Of a DNA stretch of 64,000 nt, positions 25,272-35,418 are shown piece by piece. The notes beneath the pieces are model-generated. The model had not been told where the DNA came from. It made no database searches and saw only the letters and a list, made by a program, of their open reading frames with translations. The stretch lies in assembly GCA_963784615.1 (NCBI GenBank), contig CAWASG010000001.1, forward strand, positions 2,166,978 to 2,230,977, given 5' to 3'. The position numbers were made by a program, and so were the translations under genes. Every line of letters begins with the position of its first letter. The first letter of the stretch is position 1. Source of the stretch: UBA11403 sp963784615. GTDB taxonomy: Bacteria; Pseudomonadota; Gammaproteobacteria; Legionellales; Legionellaceae.

Positions 25272-28200
25272 ATGCCTTTTAATATTTTCAGCGGTTTTTT
25301 TGATTTTAACAAAGAAACCAATATCAAAGAAAACGCTCAAGCACCATCAGCTCAACCAGTTCCCATAGCCACTCGACCTACTTTCATTCAGCAAGCGACA
25401 AAACGCGTATGGATGTTTGGGAGCTTTTTAAGCGCTTGGTCCACTTTAAATATTTTATCTTCTGCAACATCCGATAATGATGATAGAACAAGTGAACTGG
25501 AGCCTTTACTAACCACCTCTTCAACTGCCTGCGCCATGGGACTTTTCGCTTTCGGCACGGGGCAGCCGGCAGTGCAATTGGCAGGGCTCCCCTTGCTAAC
25601 GGGTTGTCTCAACTTCCCAGGTGCGCGAGCCTATCAGTCCAATGTAACTTTTTTAACGACAGTAGGCGGTGCGGGAAATGATCTAGTCTATTCTGCTCAA
25701 CGAAGCCAAGATGGCGGATATATTATTACCGGCGAAACAACCAGTTCTGGCGCAGGTAACAGTGATCGATTTCTTACTAAGTTTCACCCGAACGGTACGC
25801 TGTCGTGGTCTAAAACATTAGGCGGCAGCGGGACTGATGATGGTATGTGTGTCCAACCAACATCAGACGGCGGATACATTGTTATCGGACAGACATCAAG
25901 TTATGGCGCAGGAGGTTATGATCTTTTTTTGACAAAATTTACTTCTGCCGGTTCCGTATCTTGGACAAAAACAGTCGGTGGATCGAACAATGAATATGGA
26001 TATTCTGTTCAACAAACCCAAGATGGTGGTTACATTGTCACGGGATGGACCAACAGCTTTGGTGCTGGAAATAACGATGTTTTACTCGCTAAATTTACAT
26101 CTGTTGGCTCATTATCTTGGATGAAAACGCTCGGAGGAGCAAGCAATACGGAAATCGGTCAGTCCGTACAAGAAACTCAAGATGGCGGATATATTATAAC
26201 GGGCTATACCATCAGTTATGGTGCAGGAAGTACCGATCTCTTGCTTGCGAAGTTTACATCAACCGGCACATTATCCTGGACGAAAACATTAGGAGGTCCT
26301 GGCGCCGAGGAAGGTAGATTTGTTCTGGAAACCAAAGACAATGGATTCATTGTCGTCGGATACACGAATGGATTCGGCGCGGGAAACTATGATCTCTTAC
26401 TCGCTAAATATACTTCAACCGGGGTTCTTTCTTGGGCCAAAACAGTGGGTGGCGCCAACAATGATTATGGCGCTTCCGTTCAACAAACGCTTGATGGTGA
26501 GTTTATCGTCATCGGACACACCACAAGTTATGGTGCAGGAAACAGTGACATTTTACTTGCAAAGCTTGGTTCAACGGGCAATTTACTCTGGGCGAAAACG
26601 CTTGGTGGAATCAGCAATGAATATGGTCGAGCCATTCAACAAACCGAAGACGGAGGGTTCGTCATCACTGGAAATATCGACTCCGATATTATCCTTGCTA
26701 AACTCGACAAAAAAGGCCGTATCCTCAATTGCAACGCGACACAAACCATCAACCCAACGGTCACTGATATCACCGGTTCGGTAACGATCACGTCCCCTTC
26801 ACCAACGGTTACAACACCAAGTCCGACCATCAACACGTGGGCAGTCTCGGAAATGCCACAAAGTCTCAATCAAAATATGTCGTGTATAGGGGCAACAAGG
26901 ACGCGCACAAAAAGCCTATCGATTCCAGAAACACCAACGTTTTTAACCACCCTGGGTGGTGTTGGCGAAGATGGGGTTGGGCGGTTTGGTGGTCAACAAA
27001 CCCAAGATGGTGGATTTATTGTAACGGGGTATACCAAGAGCGTTGGCGCGGGAAATGCCGACTTATTACTCACCAAATTTTCTTCAAACGGCACGGTATC
27101 CTGGACAAAAACATTAGGAGGGTCCGGCGCTGATTACGGGCACTCTGTCCAACAAACACAAGATGGTGGCTATATTGTGTTGGGAGAAACAACGAGTGTT
27201 GGTGCTGGAAACAATGATTTTCTGTTAGTTAAATTGAATTCAATAGGCGATGTGTCATGGAGTAAAACACTGGGAGGGCCAGCTACTGAGATTGGGTATT
27301 CTGTCCGACAAACCCAAGACGGTGGATTTATTGTCGTCGGCGATACATACAGTTTTGGCGTAGCCTCTATGGAAATGCTTCTCGCGAAATTTACTGCAAC
27401 TGGCGCACTATCTTGGGCAAAAACACTAGGAGGTTCTGGTAATCAAATTGGTTACAATGTACAACAAACCCAAGATGGCGATTATATTGTCACGGGATTT
27501 ACTGGTACCGCTTATGCAGATGTCCTAATTGCAAGGTTCACTTCAACCGGCACATTATCTTGGGTAAAACAGCTGGGAAATAGCGCTATAGACATTGGGT
27601 ACGCCGTCCAAGAAACCCAAGACGGTGGATTTATTATGACGGGGACAACCTATAGCTTTGGAGCCGGAGATTGTGATGTTTTACTGGCTAAGTTCACCTC
27701 AGTCGGGACGTTATCCTGGGCAAGAACCTTAGGTGGCCCACTCGCTGATGAGGGCTATGATGTCAAGCAAACCCAAGATGGTGGGTTTATTGTCACCGGT
27801 TATGTGACGGGCTTTGGTTCAGGAAGCACTGACGTTTTACTGGCAAAATTCACCTCCACCGGCGCCCTATCTTGGGCAGAAATTTTAGGGGGCGCAGGCG
27901 GAGATCAAGGCTATTTTATCCAACAAACCCAGGATGGCGGTTTCGTTGTAGGGGGAAGTACCTACAGTTTCGGTAGCGGCGGAGATGCAAATATATTTCT
28001 CGCCAAACTCGATGGCAACGGCCGCATTCGTCACTGTAACGCCACTCAAACCATCAACCCAACGGTCACCGACATTACAGCCTCGATCCCGATTAGCATC
28101 CCTGCCCTAACCGTCACCACCCCAAGCCCCACCGTACTCAATTGGGCGATATCCACCGTATCACAAAATTTAACCCAAAATATGACGTGTCCTGAAAAAA

Positions 28201-31200
28201 CCAAAACACAAACACGAAGTCTAGTAATTCCAAAAACACCGACGTTTTTAACAACAGTGGGGGTTGCTGGTGACTATGCAAGTTCTGTTCAACAAACCCA
28301 AGACGGTGGATTTATTGTAACAGGATATACCAATTTAGGCGCAGGAAGTAAGGATCTCTTGCTCACAAAATTCACCTCCAACGGTATGACATCTTGGAGT
28401 AAAACGCTAGGAGGCGGTTCAGATGAGTCTGGTGCGTCTGTCCAACAAACCCAAGACGGTGGTTATATAGTAGCCGGCAGTACCATTAGTTTTGGTGCAG
28501 GGTTGCCGGATTTTTTGCTCACCAAATTTTTATCAAGTGGCGCTTTATCCTGGGCAAAAACATTGGGAGGAGGACTTTCTGAAGCCGCTTATGATGTCCG
28601 ACAGACCCAAGATGGGGGTTATATAACAGTCGGCAGTGCCAGCAGTTTTGGTGCAGGAAATAATGATGTCTTGCTCGCCAAGTTCACCACAACAGGATCG
28701 TTATCTTGGGCAAAAACGTTGGGAGGAACTCTGAGTGATGTTGGTCGATCCGTCCGACAAACGCAAGACGGCGGATATATTGTCATAGGCTATACCTATA
28801 GCTTTGGCGCTGGAGATGCTGACGTCTTTTTCGCCAAACTCACCTCCACCGGCACCTTGTCCTGGGTCAAAACTCTGGGTGGAGCAGGAAGCGAAATTGG
28901 AACGGCTGTTCAACAAACTCAAGATGGTGGATATATTGTCATAGGAACAACCGCTAGCTTTGGTGCAGGCGTAGGCGATGTTTTGTTGGCCAAACTCTCT
29001 TCAACCGGGACCTTGTCCTGGGCCAAAACATTGGGCGGGGGCTTGAGTGAATACGGAAACTCAATCAGACAAACTCAAGACGGCGGATTTATTGTCTTAG
29101 GTAATACCAACGGATTCGGCGCAGGAAGTAACGACATCCTACTCGCCAAATTTTTATCAAATGGCACCTTGTCCTGGGCTAAGACATTGGGAGGTCCGAA
29201 CGGCGAAGCTGGTTACTCCATCCAACAAACCCGGGACGGTGGCTTCGTGGTCGCTGGAACCCACGCATCTGGCCTTCTCCTCGCCAAACTCGATGAATAC
29301 GGCAACATTGCGCGCTGCACCACCACTCAAACCATCAACCCAACAGTCACCGACATTACCGCTTCAATTACGGTCACCTCTCCTGCTCCAACGGTCACAA
29401 CCCCAAGTCCCACTGTGCTCAATTGGGCGGTATCGGCCGTTTCACAAAATCTGGATCAAATAGTATTGTGCCCTAGAAACAGTACAACCATTTCAGCAAG
29501 CCCAGATAAAACGCGAACAATCAGTTCTAGCAACGATCTTAGCTTGAGCGCCACTCACTCTCATTTATCCAGCTCTCGATCACGGCCTGAGTCATTATCG
29601 ACAACCCCTATGAGTTCATCGTCTCATTCATTCTTGTCTAGCCAAACGAGCTCAAGAAAACTTTCTGAGTCACAATCCCTGCAAGTGATTAAAACGCGAA
29701 CGAAACAAGCGACGCGAACTCGCCCAGTTCGACGGAGCACGTCTGTGTTGATTCAAGAGTCTAATCTCCCCATGACCGGCATCACTCAAACGCAACTGTC
29801 TCCTTCTGGTTCGCTGGTTCTAACCAAAACCAGCACCGGATTGCAATTCATCAAAGTAAATCACGACGGCACGATGACGCCTGCGGGTCAGTTCGCGATT
29901 TCAGGAACCATACAAGCAACGACATTTTCACAAGATGAAAAATACATGTTTGTCGCCAATAATCAAGGCAACATTCAGATCATTGATCTTCACGACCCCA
30001 ATCATCCGAAATCACTCGGCTTTGTTTCAGCGGGGTCTCCCATCCAAAGCTTGGCTATCAGCGGTGACGGCACGCAGTTGTTGGTTGGAACCAATACGGG
30101 TGTGAACGTAATATCCGCAAAAACCCCGGTCGATCCGAAAACAATGACCTTAGTTACCTCTTACCCAACAGCAACGCCGGTCAATACGATCCAAACTAAC
30201 CCCAATACCAATCTGGTTTCCATTGGATCAGGCAATAATGTCACCTTGCTCAACTATAAAAATAATCAATTCACCAAGCTCTCCCAAAAAACAGTGACAG
30301 ATCCTATTATCTCCATTTCGCCAATCAATCTAGCAGATCCAGATCAACTGACACTTAAATTAAGCAATGGGGACACGATTGTTCTTAATATTGCGAATCC
30401 AACATCAATTACAGTCACATCAACCCTTGTTGGCTCATCTGCCACATTAACTGCTATTTCAGGGTCAACGTTGTTAGTTGCCGGCGTTAAACCTGGCATT
30501 CAAATTTTTGAAAGTGCCAAAAAAGATTGGCAAACTGCGTCCGAAGCGGGTTATACACCTGTAACAGGCACAGTTACGAGCTTGTCATTTTCTTCAGATG
30601 GGAAGTACGGGATTTATAGTGATGTGCAAGGAGTAAAATTAATTAAAGTGATCAAGGATCCCGGTCGCTTAGATGTACCTCTGCCACGCTTGTTGAATGT
30701 CGTCAAACTAGGTTTTTCAATGTCTAACATTCTCTTGAATGAAGAAAGTCATTGGATAGCAATCGGTGGAGACCGTTTGACGTTTATTTCACGCGATAAT
30801 TTGCACCTTCCAGAGGTGATGGGTGCTTTAAATACCACAGGTCGTGTTCAGCAAATGGTGTTTTTTCCCGATAAAACAAAATTATTGTTGGTTGATGGTG
30901 GCGGGGTTGCTTATGTCGATTGCTTTGATCCAACTACACCGCGTTTGTTGGGGCGTTGGAATACCCCCAAGACGATTTATGGATTGACGTTAAGCGGCGC
31001 TCATGCGTATGCATGTCAAGGTGAAATAGGTATTTCAGTTTTAGATATCACCAATCCGTTAAAAATTGTTAAAATAGCAACGCTATCGACTCAAGGATCA
31101 GCACAGTCAATTCAATTCAATCGGGCTCATTCACTGGCGTATGTCGCTGATAGTACAGGGATTGATATTTGGTCAATGCAGATTCCGCTGATACCGCAAC

Positions 31201-33701
31201 GCATCAGTCGGTTGAATACGACGGGGTTTGTGTCTGCTGTAGCACTCAGCCCTGACGAAAAATCGCTCTATTTTGTCAGTGAACAGTTACTTGGCCAGGT
31301 GAACGTATCCTCTCCATCCATGCCTACGCTTTCTGGTCGTTTGGATGCAACACGTCCGATTAAAAACATCGTTCTCAGCGATCAAGGTGCGGTGGCTTAC
31401 TTAGCCGCAGAAACGGATGGAATGCTGATCGTAGACACAAAAACGATGCAAATCAAAAGTCAATTAGCAAGCTCCTCCGCTCATTCAATTGCTTTAAGCG
31501 AATTTGAAGACGAAATTTATATCGCCGACATGGAGGGTGGACTTAAAGTCGCAGAACTCATCAATGAACTGTCCATCATTCCATTAACAGCTACAACACA
31601 TTATCCGGTCGGTATTCGTGTTGAAGAAACGCTATTATTTTTTGATAGGGAACTACAACCCGTCATCATTGATAAAATCAACCATATTCAATACGTTGAT
31701 AGTGGCCAAAAACGAGAGCTACCTCTTTGGATTTCTGTGGATCTTCTTCAACGAAAAATATCCATCACCGCCCCTAAAGAGCTCACGGACAAACCTATTC
31801 AATTGGCGATATCTTTGGACATCAATGGGGCGAGGCAAGAGACGGTTTATCAAACACTCATCGCATCTTCCTTAGATATTAGCCCAGACAAAGGCGTCGT
31901 GACGATTTCAACCCCTTCGCCAACGGTCTCCGTCAGTGTCGATCTCACCCAAGGTCACTTTATTCCCCAGCCATTTGGCTCACTATCGGTTTCAACAGAA
32001 GATAATATTCTTCAGGCGTTTGGTTCAGTTGCAGATGTCAATAAGTATCTTCAATCTGTTCGCGTGATTCCAGATCCGATCGATCTTAATCAAGCTGAGA
32101 TCGCGTTAAACCCAGCCCAAATCAGGGCAACCGATATGATCAACTTATTTCCCAGCAACGCTGTTGTTCGTCTGCGTAGCTTCCGTTTCAATCAACCACC
32201 CGTTGTTGCAAACGCAATGAACCAAACCAACATCAAAGCGCTGGATTCATTTGAAATAACAGTACCACCTAATACCTTTATTGACCCCGATGACCCAAAA
32301 CTTACTCTATCCGCTCAACTGGTTAATGGCTCCCGACTGCCATCCTGGCTCACGTTCAATCCAAAAACGCTTGAGTTTGATGGCATTGCGCCGGTGTCTA
32401 TGCTCAATGAAACGCTAGACATCAAAATAACTGCCAGCGATGGTTACCTCTCCGTCAATACCCTCTGGCAACTGCACATCGATGCCAACAACGGCCCGTT
32501 TGTCGCTAAACCTGCCCCAACAATAACGCGCACCACAGGGACTGAGTTTTCTTATGTTTTTCCTACGGATATTTTTCAGGATCTGGATAATAACACCCTG
32601 ACGTTCAATGCGGTTCAAGAAGGTTACGATGTTCTTCCAGGTTTCCTCAACTTCAATCCTGATACCCAAACGTTTTTGGGACGCCCCACCGGAGATGACG
32701 TTGACACGTACACCATCAAAATCAGAGCAACCGACAAATTTGGCGCATCTGCTGAAGCAACCTTTGATATCAACATCAAATTTTCCAATTGGGATTTCTT
32801 TCTCTATGTGCTGGAAAAATTCGGCATCGCTACCGCCATCGCAACACCCTTCACGTGGGCTTATTACAATCGAGCATTGTTATACAACACCGCCAAACGA
32901 GAAAGCTATTGGCGCGATGAAATCCCCAAAGCACTTCTCGAAGGCAAAGCCTACAAACCTAAAAATCCTATAACAGAAGCAGAGATCGAAAAAGACAATA
33001 TCATCAAAATTCACATCATGGCGATCGATAAAGATAAGTTCGGACATGATTTTGCAAGAGACAATCTCCCGGTTCATCTCTACGTCGGTTTGTACGCAAA
33101 ACCGCTGCTCAACGACGAACGGCTCCCAACCTGGATGGAACTTGATCCTGACGCCGGTTCACTAAGCCTCAAGCCAGAGCATTTCCCCACTGGAGATAAT
33201 ACCTATATTTACCAAATTATCGGAGAAGGAGAGTTCATACTTGAAAGTTTCTTTATCAAACCAGCTCAGATTACAATGTATCAAGCGCCGGTAGGTCTCA
33301 CCATACTTCCCGCATTTGAGTTAACGGGTTCTGATCGATCACAATCAAGTACTCTCAGCAATGTTTGGGCGGGTATAGCCGATACAGACCTTGAATTAGT
33401 AGAAATCCTGGATCAACGACCAGGTAATGATCAACGCCCAAGTGCAGATGCAGTGCTAAATATAGAGTCTTTTTTGGCTGCCGACAGTCCGCAACAAATG
33501 ATACAGCAGGAAGTAGCAATCAATTTGAGACATCTCTTAAATGATGATGATGAGAATCCTCCTCGATTATCACCAGATGAGGATAAAAAAAATTCAAACG
33601 GAACATACGCCCGATTCTTTGATAAATCTTTTGAATCAGTAGAAGCAAGACAACTAAAAGAAGTGCTCGCAGGCAGGGGAGAAAATCATGGCTTCAACTA
33701 A
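25272..33701 (+). CDS. Giant triple-propeller, LVIVD-repeat and Ig-like protein (2809 aa)
   Basis: Start ATG at 25272 (MPFNIFSGFF) with AAGGA 6 nt upstream; the GTG at 25251 lacks one. Order of parts: hydrophobic N-terminal segment (about 75-115); block 1 of seven ~50-residue units (126-486); a linker with a Cys pair; block 2 of seven units (555-921); linker; block 3 of seven units (991-1347); linker; a Ser/Thr/Arg-rich stretch (1400-1490); LVIVD-type propeller repeats with IQIIDLHDPNHPKSLGFV and ISVLDITNPLKIVKIATL (1495-2110); cadherin or dystroglycan-type Ig-like domains with LPSWLTFNPKTLEFDG and FNPDTQTFLGRP (2300-2500); a likely membrane helix near 2510-2535; and an acidic C-terminal tail. 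The layout suggests a surface or vacuolar adhesion or scaffold protein. Its export route is not evident. Confidence 0.88.
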   Translation: MPFNIFSGFFDFNKETNIKENAQAPSAQPVPIATRPTFIQQATKRVWMFGSFLSAWSTLNILSSATSDNDDRTSELEPLLTTSSTACAMGLFAFGTGQPAVQLAGLPLLTGCLNFPGARAYQSNVTFLTTVGGAGNDLVYSAQRSQDGGYIITGETTSSGAGNSDRFLTKFHPNGTLSWSKTLGGSGTDDGMCVQPTSDGGYIVIGQTSSYGAGGYDLFLTKFTSAGSVSWTKTVGGSNNEYGYSVQQTQDGGYIVTGWTNSFGAGNNDVLLAKFTSVGSLSWMKTLGGASNTEIGQSVQETQDGGYIITGYTISYGAGSTDLLLAKFTSTGTLSWTKTLGGPGAEEGRFVLETKDNGFIVVGYTNGFGAGNYDLLLAKYTSTGVLSWAKTVGGANNDYGASVQQTLDGEFIVIGHTTSYGAGNSDILLAKLGSTGNLLWAKTLGGISNEYGRAIQQTEDGGFVITGNIDSDIILAKLDKKGRILNCNATQTINPTVTDITGSVTITSPSPTVTTPSPTINTWAVSEMPQSLNQNMSCIGATRTRTKSLSIPETPTFLTTLGGVGEDGVGRFGGQQTQDGGFIVTGYTKSVGAGNADLLLTKFSSNGTVSWTKTLGGSGADYGHSVQQTQDGGYIVLGETTSVGAGNNDFLLVKLNSIGDVSWSKTLGGPATEIGYSVRQTQDGGFIVVGDTYSFGVASMEMLLAKFTATGALSWAKTLGGSGNQIGYNVQQTQDGDYIVTGFTGTAYADVLIARFTSTGTLSWVKQLGNSAIDIGYAVQETQDGGFIMTGTTYSFGAGDCDVLLAKFTSVGTLSWARTLGGPLADEGYDVKQTQDGGFIVTGYVTGFGSGSTDVLLAKFTSTGALSWAEILGGAGGDQGYFIQQTQDGGFVVGGSTYSFGSGGDANIFLAKLDGNGRIRHCNATQTINPTVTDITASIPISIPALTVTTPSPTVLNWAISTVSQNLTQNMTCPEKTKTQTRSLVIPKTPTFLTTVGVAGDYASSVQQTQDGGFIVTGYTNLGAGSKDLLLTKFTSNGMTSWSKTLGGGSDESGASVQQTQDGGYIVAGSTISFGAGLPDFLLTKFLSSGALSWAKTLGGGLSEAAYDVRQTQDGGYITVGSASSFGAGNNDVLLAKFTTTGSLSWAKTLGGTLSDVGRSVRQTQDGGYIVIGYTYSFGAGDADVFFAKLTSTGTLSWVKTLGGAGSEIGTAVQQTQDGGYIVIGTTASFGAGVGDVLLAKLSSTGTLSWAKTLGGGLSEYGNSIRQTQDGGFIVLGNTNGFGAGSNDILLAKFLSNGTLSWAKTLGGPNGEAGYSIQQTRDGGFVVAGTHASGLLLAKLDEYGNIARCTTTQTINPTVTDITASITVTSPAPTVTTPSPTVLNWAVSAVSQNLDQIVLCPRNSTTISASPDKTRTISSSNDLSLSATHSHLSSSRSRPESLSTTPMSSSSHSFLSSQTSSRKLSESQSLQVIKTRTKQATRTRPVRRSTSVLIQESNLPMTGITQTQLSPSGSLVLTKTSTGLQFIKVNHDGTMTPAGQFAISGTIQATTFSQDEKYMFVANNQGNIQIIDLHDPNHPKSLGFVSAGSPIQSLAISGDGTQLLVGTNTGVNVISAKTPVDPKTMTLVTSYPTATPVNTIQTNPNTNLVSIGSGNNVTLLNYKNNQFTKLSQKTVTDPIISISPINLADPDQLTLKLSNGDTIVLNIANPTSITVTSTLVGSSATLTAISGSTLLVAGVKPGIQIFESAKKDWQTASEAGYTPVTGTVTSLSFSSDGKYGIYSDVQGVKLIKVIKDPGRLDVPLPRLLNVVKLGFSMSNILLNEESHWIAIGGDRLTFISRDNLHLPEVMGALNTTGRVQQMVFFPDKTKLLLVDGGGVAYVDCFDPTTPRLLGRWNTPKTIYGLTLSGAHAYACQGEIGISVLDITNPLKIVKIATLSTQGSAQSIQFNRAHSLAYVADSTGIDIWSMQIPLIPQRISRLNTTGFVSAVALSPDEKSLYFVSEQLLGQVNVSSPSMPTLSGRLDATRPIKNIVLSDQGAVAYLAAETDGMLIVDTKTMQIKSQLASSSAHSIALSEFEDEIYIADMEGGLKVAELINELSIIPLTATTHYPVGIRVEETLLFFDRELQPVIIDKINHIQYVDSGQKRELPLWISVDLLQRKISITAPKELTDKPIQLAISLDINGARQETVYQTLIASSLDISPDKGVVTISTPSPTVSVSVDLTQGHFIPQPFGSLSVSTEDNILQAFGSVADVNKYLQSVRVIPDPIDLNQAEIALNPAQIRATDMINLFPSNAVVRLRSFRFNQPPVVANAMNQTNIKALDSFEITVPPNTFIDPDDPKLTLSAQLVNGSRLPSWLTFNPKTLEFDGIAPVSMLNETLDIKITASDGYLSVNTLWQLHIDANNGPFVAKPAPTITRTTGTEFSYVFPTDIFQDLDNNTLTFNAVQEGYDVLPGFLNFNPDTQTFLGRPTGDDVDTYTIKIRATDKFGASAEATFDINIKFSNWDFFLYVLEKFGIATAIATPFTWAYYNRALLYNTAKRESYWRDEIPKALLEGKAYKPKNPITEAEIEKDNIIKIHIMAIDKDKFGHDFARDNLPVHLYVGLYAKPLLNDERLPTWMELDPDAGSLSLKPEHFPTGDNTYIYQIIGEGEFILESFFIKPAQITMYQAPVGLTILPAFELTGSDRSQSSTLSNVWAGIADTDLELVEILDQRPGNDQRPSADAVLNIESFLAADSPQQMIQQEVAINLRHLLNDDDENPPRLSPDEDKKNSNGTYARFFDKSFESVEARQLKEVLAGRGENHGFN
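25650..29316 (+). repeat. 21 tandem ~150-bp coding repeats in three blocks of seven
   Basis: The unit consensus is QQTQDGGYIVTGYT, then SFGAGxxDVLLAKFTSTG, then LSWAKTLGG. Blocks are at about 25650-26732, 26938-28035 and 28246-29316, with seven units each. Each block ends with a Cys and is followed by a linker that carries QTINPTVTDIT and TVTTPSPT, ending in a second Cys exactly 51 residues later. The first block-2 unit and first block-3 unit are degenerate. Seven units per block fits closed seven-bladed beta-propellers. Confidence 0.88.
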
Positions 33702-33762
33702 ACAACGAGTAAATACTGTGTATCATTTTTGTGGGAATTTAGGTCATTACTCGAGCAGGGAA

Positions 33763-34686
33763 TCATCCACGTGGCCCAGGGCTGCAAATATGGCTTTGAA
33801 TTTCCTTGATATTATCATCTATGGTTTTACAAATACTATCCAATGGCAAGTGGCTTAGATTTTCATCAGAAAATGGATTTTGTAATTCAATACCAATTTG
33901 ATCAAGGGAAAAAAGTGCATATGACACGATCCCGGCGATTAATGGACTGATATATAATGAAACGTTTGCTAATGCAAATGGCAACATTAATAAAAAGAAT
34001 AAAATAAAACGCCTTGATTTTACTGCCATCACAAAAGGCATGGGCGTTTTTAGAATTCGCTCACATGCACCTTGAGCATCAATAAGGTGCTCTACTTGTT
34101 CTTGCGCATGAAGAAAAGCAAAGGAATCAAGACCATGATTTTGTCGAGCAACTTTCAACTCATGCGAAATCATCGAGGCTAATCTAATAGGCCGATGTTT
34201 GGACTCGCCTAACAGCTGAATATCATCCCTATCAATAAAGTGGCTGAGATATTGCAGCTCTGTCTGCGCTCTTAAATTATCCTTCATTAAATAGGGCAAG
34301 GCCGAAATCATATTGGTGATTTTAAATCGCCAGTCCTGCGCCCCTTCATTGGTATAATTCACTACAAGAATTGCCAAATTTCTACTTTCATTAACGACAT
34401 TACCCCATAATTTTCTTGCCTCCCACCATCGGTCATAACCCGCATTGACTCTAAAAACGAGGATCAAACCCATAATTAACCCACCATATTCAAAGGGGCC
34501 AATCGGTAGAATCGCGGATGGGAACAAATAACATAGGTAAGACACTAAGGTTGTATATAGAATAATAAAACCCACCTTTCCCATAACCTTAGGTGTAACA
34601 GAGCCTTTCAGCGCCAAAGCACTTCTTATAAAACTCTGATATTCAGGCTGATTTTGTAATTTATGATTTTTTTTCATATTTTTCAC
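33763..34686 (-). CDS. Bestrophin-family anion channel
   Basis: Up to 307 residues; GTG at 34686 or ATG at 34677 (MKKNHK). The bestrophin/UPF0187 family forms homopentameric anion channels in the inner membrane. Visible landmarks: FRVNAGYDRWWEARKLWGNV, which is the conserved family motif, hydrophobic pairs near residues 30-75 and 225-270, and the late FSLDQIGIELQNPFSDENLSH-type region (seen as GIELQNPF). It is convergent with the giant gene (61 bp apart). Confidence 0.92.
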   Translation of the reverse strand: MKNMKKNHKLQNQPEYQSFIRSALALKGSVTPKVMGKVGFIILYTTLVSYLCYLFPSAILPIGPFEYGGLIMGLILVFRVNAGYDRWWEARKLWGNVVNESRNLAILVVNYTNEGAQDWRFKITNMISALPYLMKDNLRAQTELQYLSHFIDRDDIQLLGESKHRPIRLASMISHELKVARQNHGLDSFAFLHAQEQVEHLIDAQGACERILKTPMPFVMAVKSRRFILFFLLMLPFALANVSLYISPLIAGIVSYALFSLDQIGIELQNPFSDENLSHLPLDSICKTIDDNIKEIQSHICSPGPRG

Positions 34687-34697
34687 TTAAGGTCGTT

Positions 34698-35393
34698 CTA
34701 TACTGTTATACCTAACAATGACCCAATACCTGCGCTCACAGTCATCGCTAGCGTTCCCCAAACCACAACACGCAGTGATCCCAATATTACTCGAGCTCCG
34801 CCAACCTTTGCCGCCACACCGCCGAGTAATGCCAAGAATAGAACCGCCATCACGGATATGGTTAGAATTAGATAATTCCTGGGAACAATTACAATGATGA
34901 GTAGTGGTAATAATGAACCCAGTGTAAAACTGCAGCCGGAAAAAATGGCGGCCTGAAGGGGGCGCGCATTCGATATTTCTGTAAGGCCAAGCTCGTCGCG
35001 AGTATGTGCGCCTAATGCATCCTTAGCCATCAATTGTTTAACCACTTCTTTTGCAAGACTCGGCTCTAATCCACGATTGATATATATAGTGGTTAGCTCT
35101 TCTATTTCATTCGGTAAATTTGTAGCCAGTTCTTGTTTTTCACGTTGTATCGCAGATTGTTCTGTATCCGCTTGAGAACTGACCGATATATATTCACCTG
35201 CGGCCATCGACATGGCGCCAGCAATTAATCCCGCGATCCCTGCTACCAAGATTCCATTATAGGATGTGTGAGCAGCAGCGACACCAATCAATAAGCTCGC
35301 GGTCGAGATAATACCGTCGTTTGCACCCAATACGGCAGCACGTAACCAGCCAATTCGGTGAATTTGATGATATTCTTTATGTTTTATATCCAC
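34698..35393 (-). CDS. VIT1/CCC1-family metal transporter
   Basis: 231 residues from the GTG at 35393, preceded by GAGGAG at 6 nt; an ATG at 35456 would overlap the upstream gene by 38 bp and has no ribosome site. The VIT/nodulin-21-like family moves Fe2+ or Mn2+. Family landmarks: LRAAVLGANDGIISTASLLIG at the N-terminus (part: GANDGIISTASLL), MAAGEYISVSSQADTE, DALGAHTRDELGL in the cytosolic helix, and GVAAKVGGARVILG in the last helices. It lies 25 bp after the alcohol dehydrogenase gene. Confidence 0.92.
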   Translation of the reverse strand: MDIKHKEYHQIHRIGWLRAAVLGANDGIISTASLLIGVAAAHTSYNGILVAGIAGLIAGAMSMAAGEYISVSSQADTEQSAIQREKQELATNLPNEIEELTTIYINRGLEPSLAKEVVKQLMAKDALGAHTRDELGLTEISNARPLQAAIFSGCSFTLGSLLPLLIIVIVPRNYLILTISVMAVLFLALLGGVAAKVGGARVILGSLRVVVWGTLAMTVSAGIGSLLGITV

Positions 35394-35418
35394 AAGACAC
35401 TCCTCTTGCGATGAATCT

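Noticed and set aside
25650..29316. CRISPR-like array
   Set aside because: The regular ~150-bp repeats are coding (one continuous frame, protein-level conservation) and lack identical short repeats with unique spacers.
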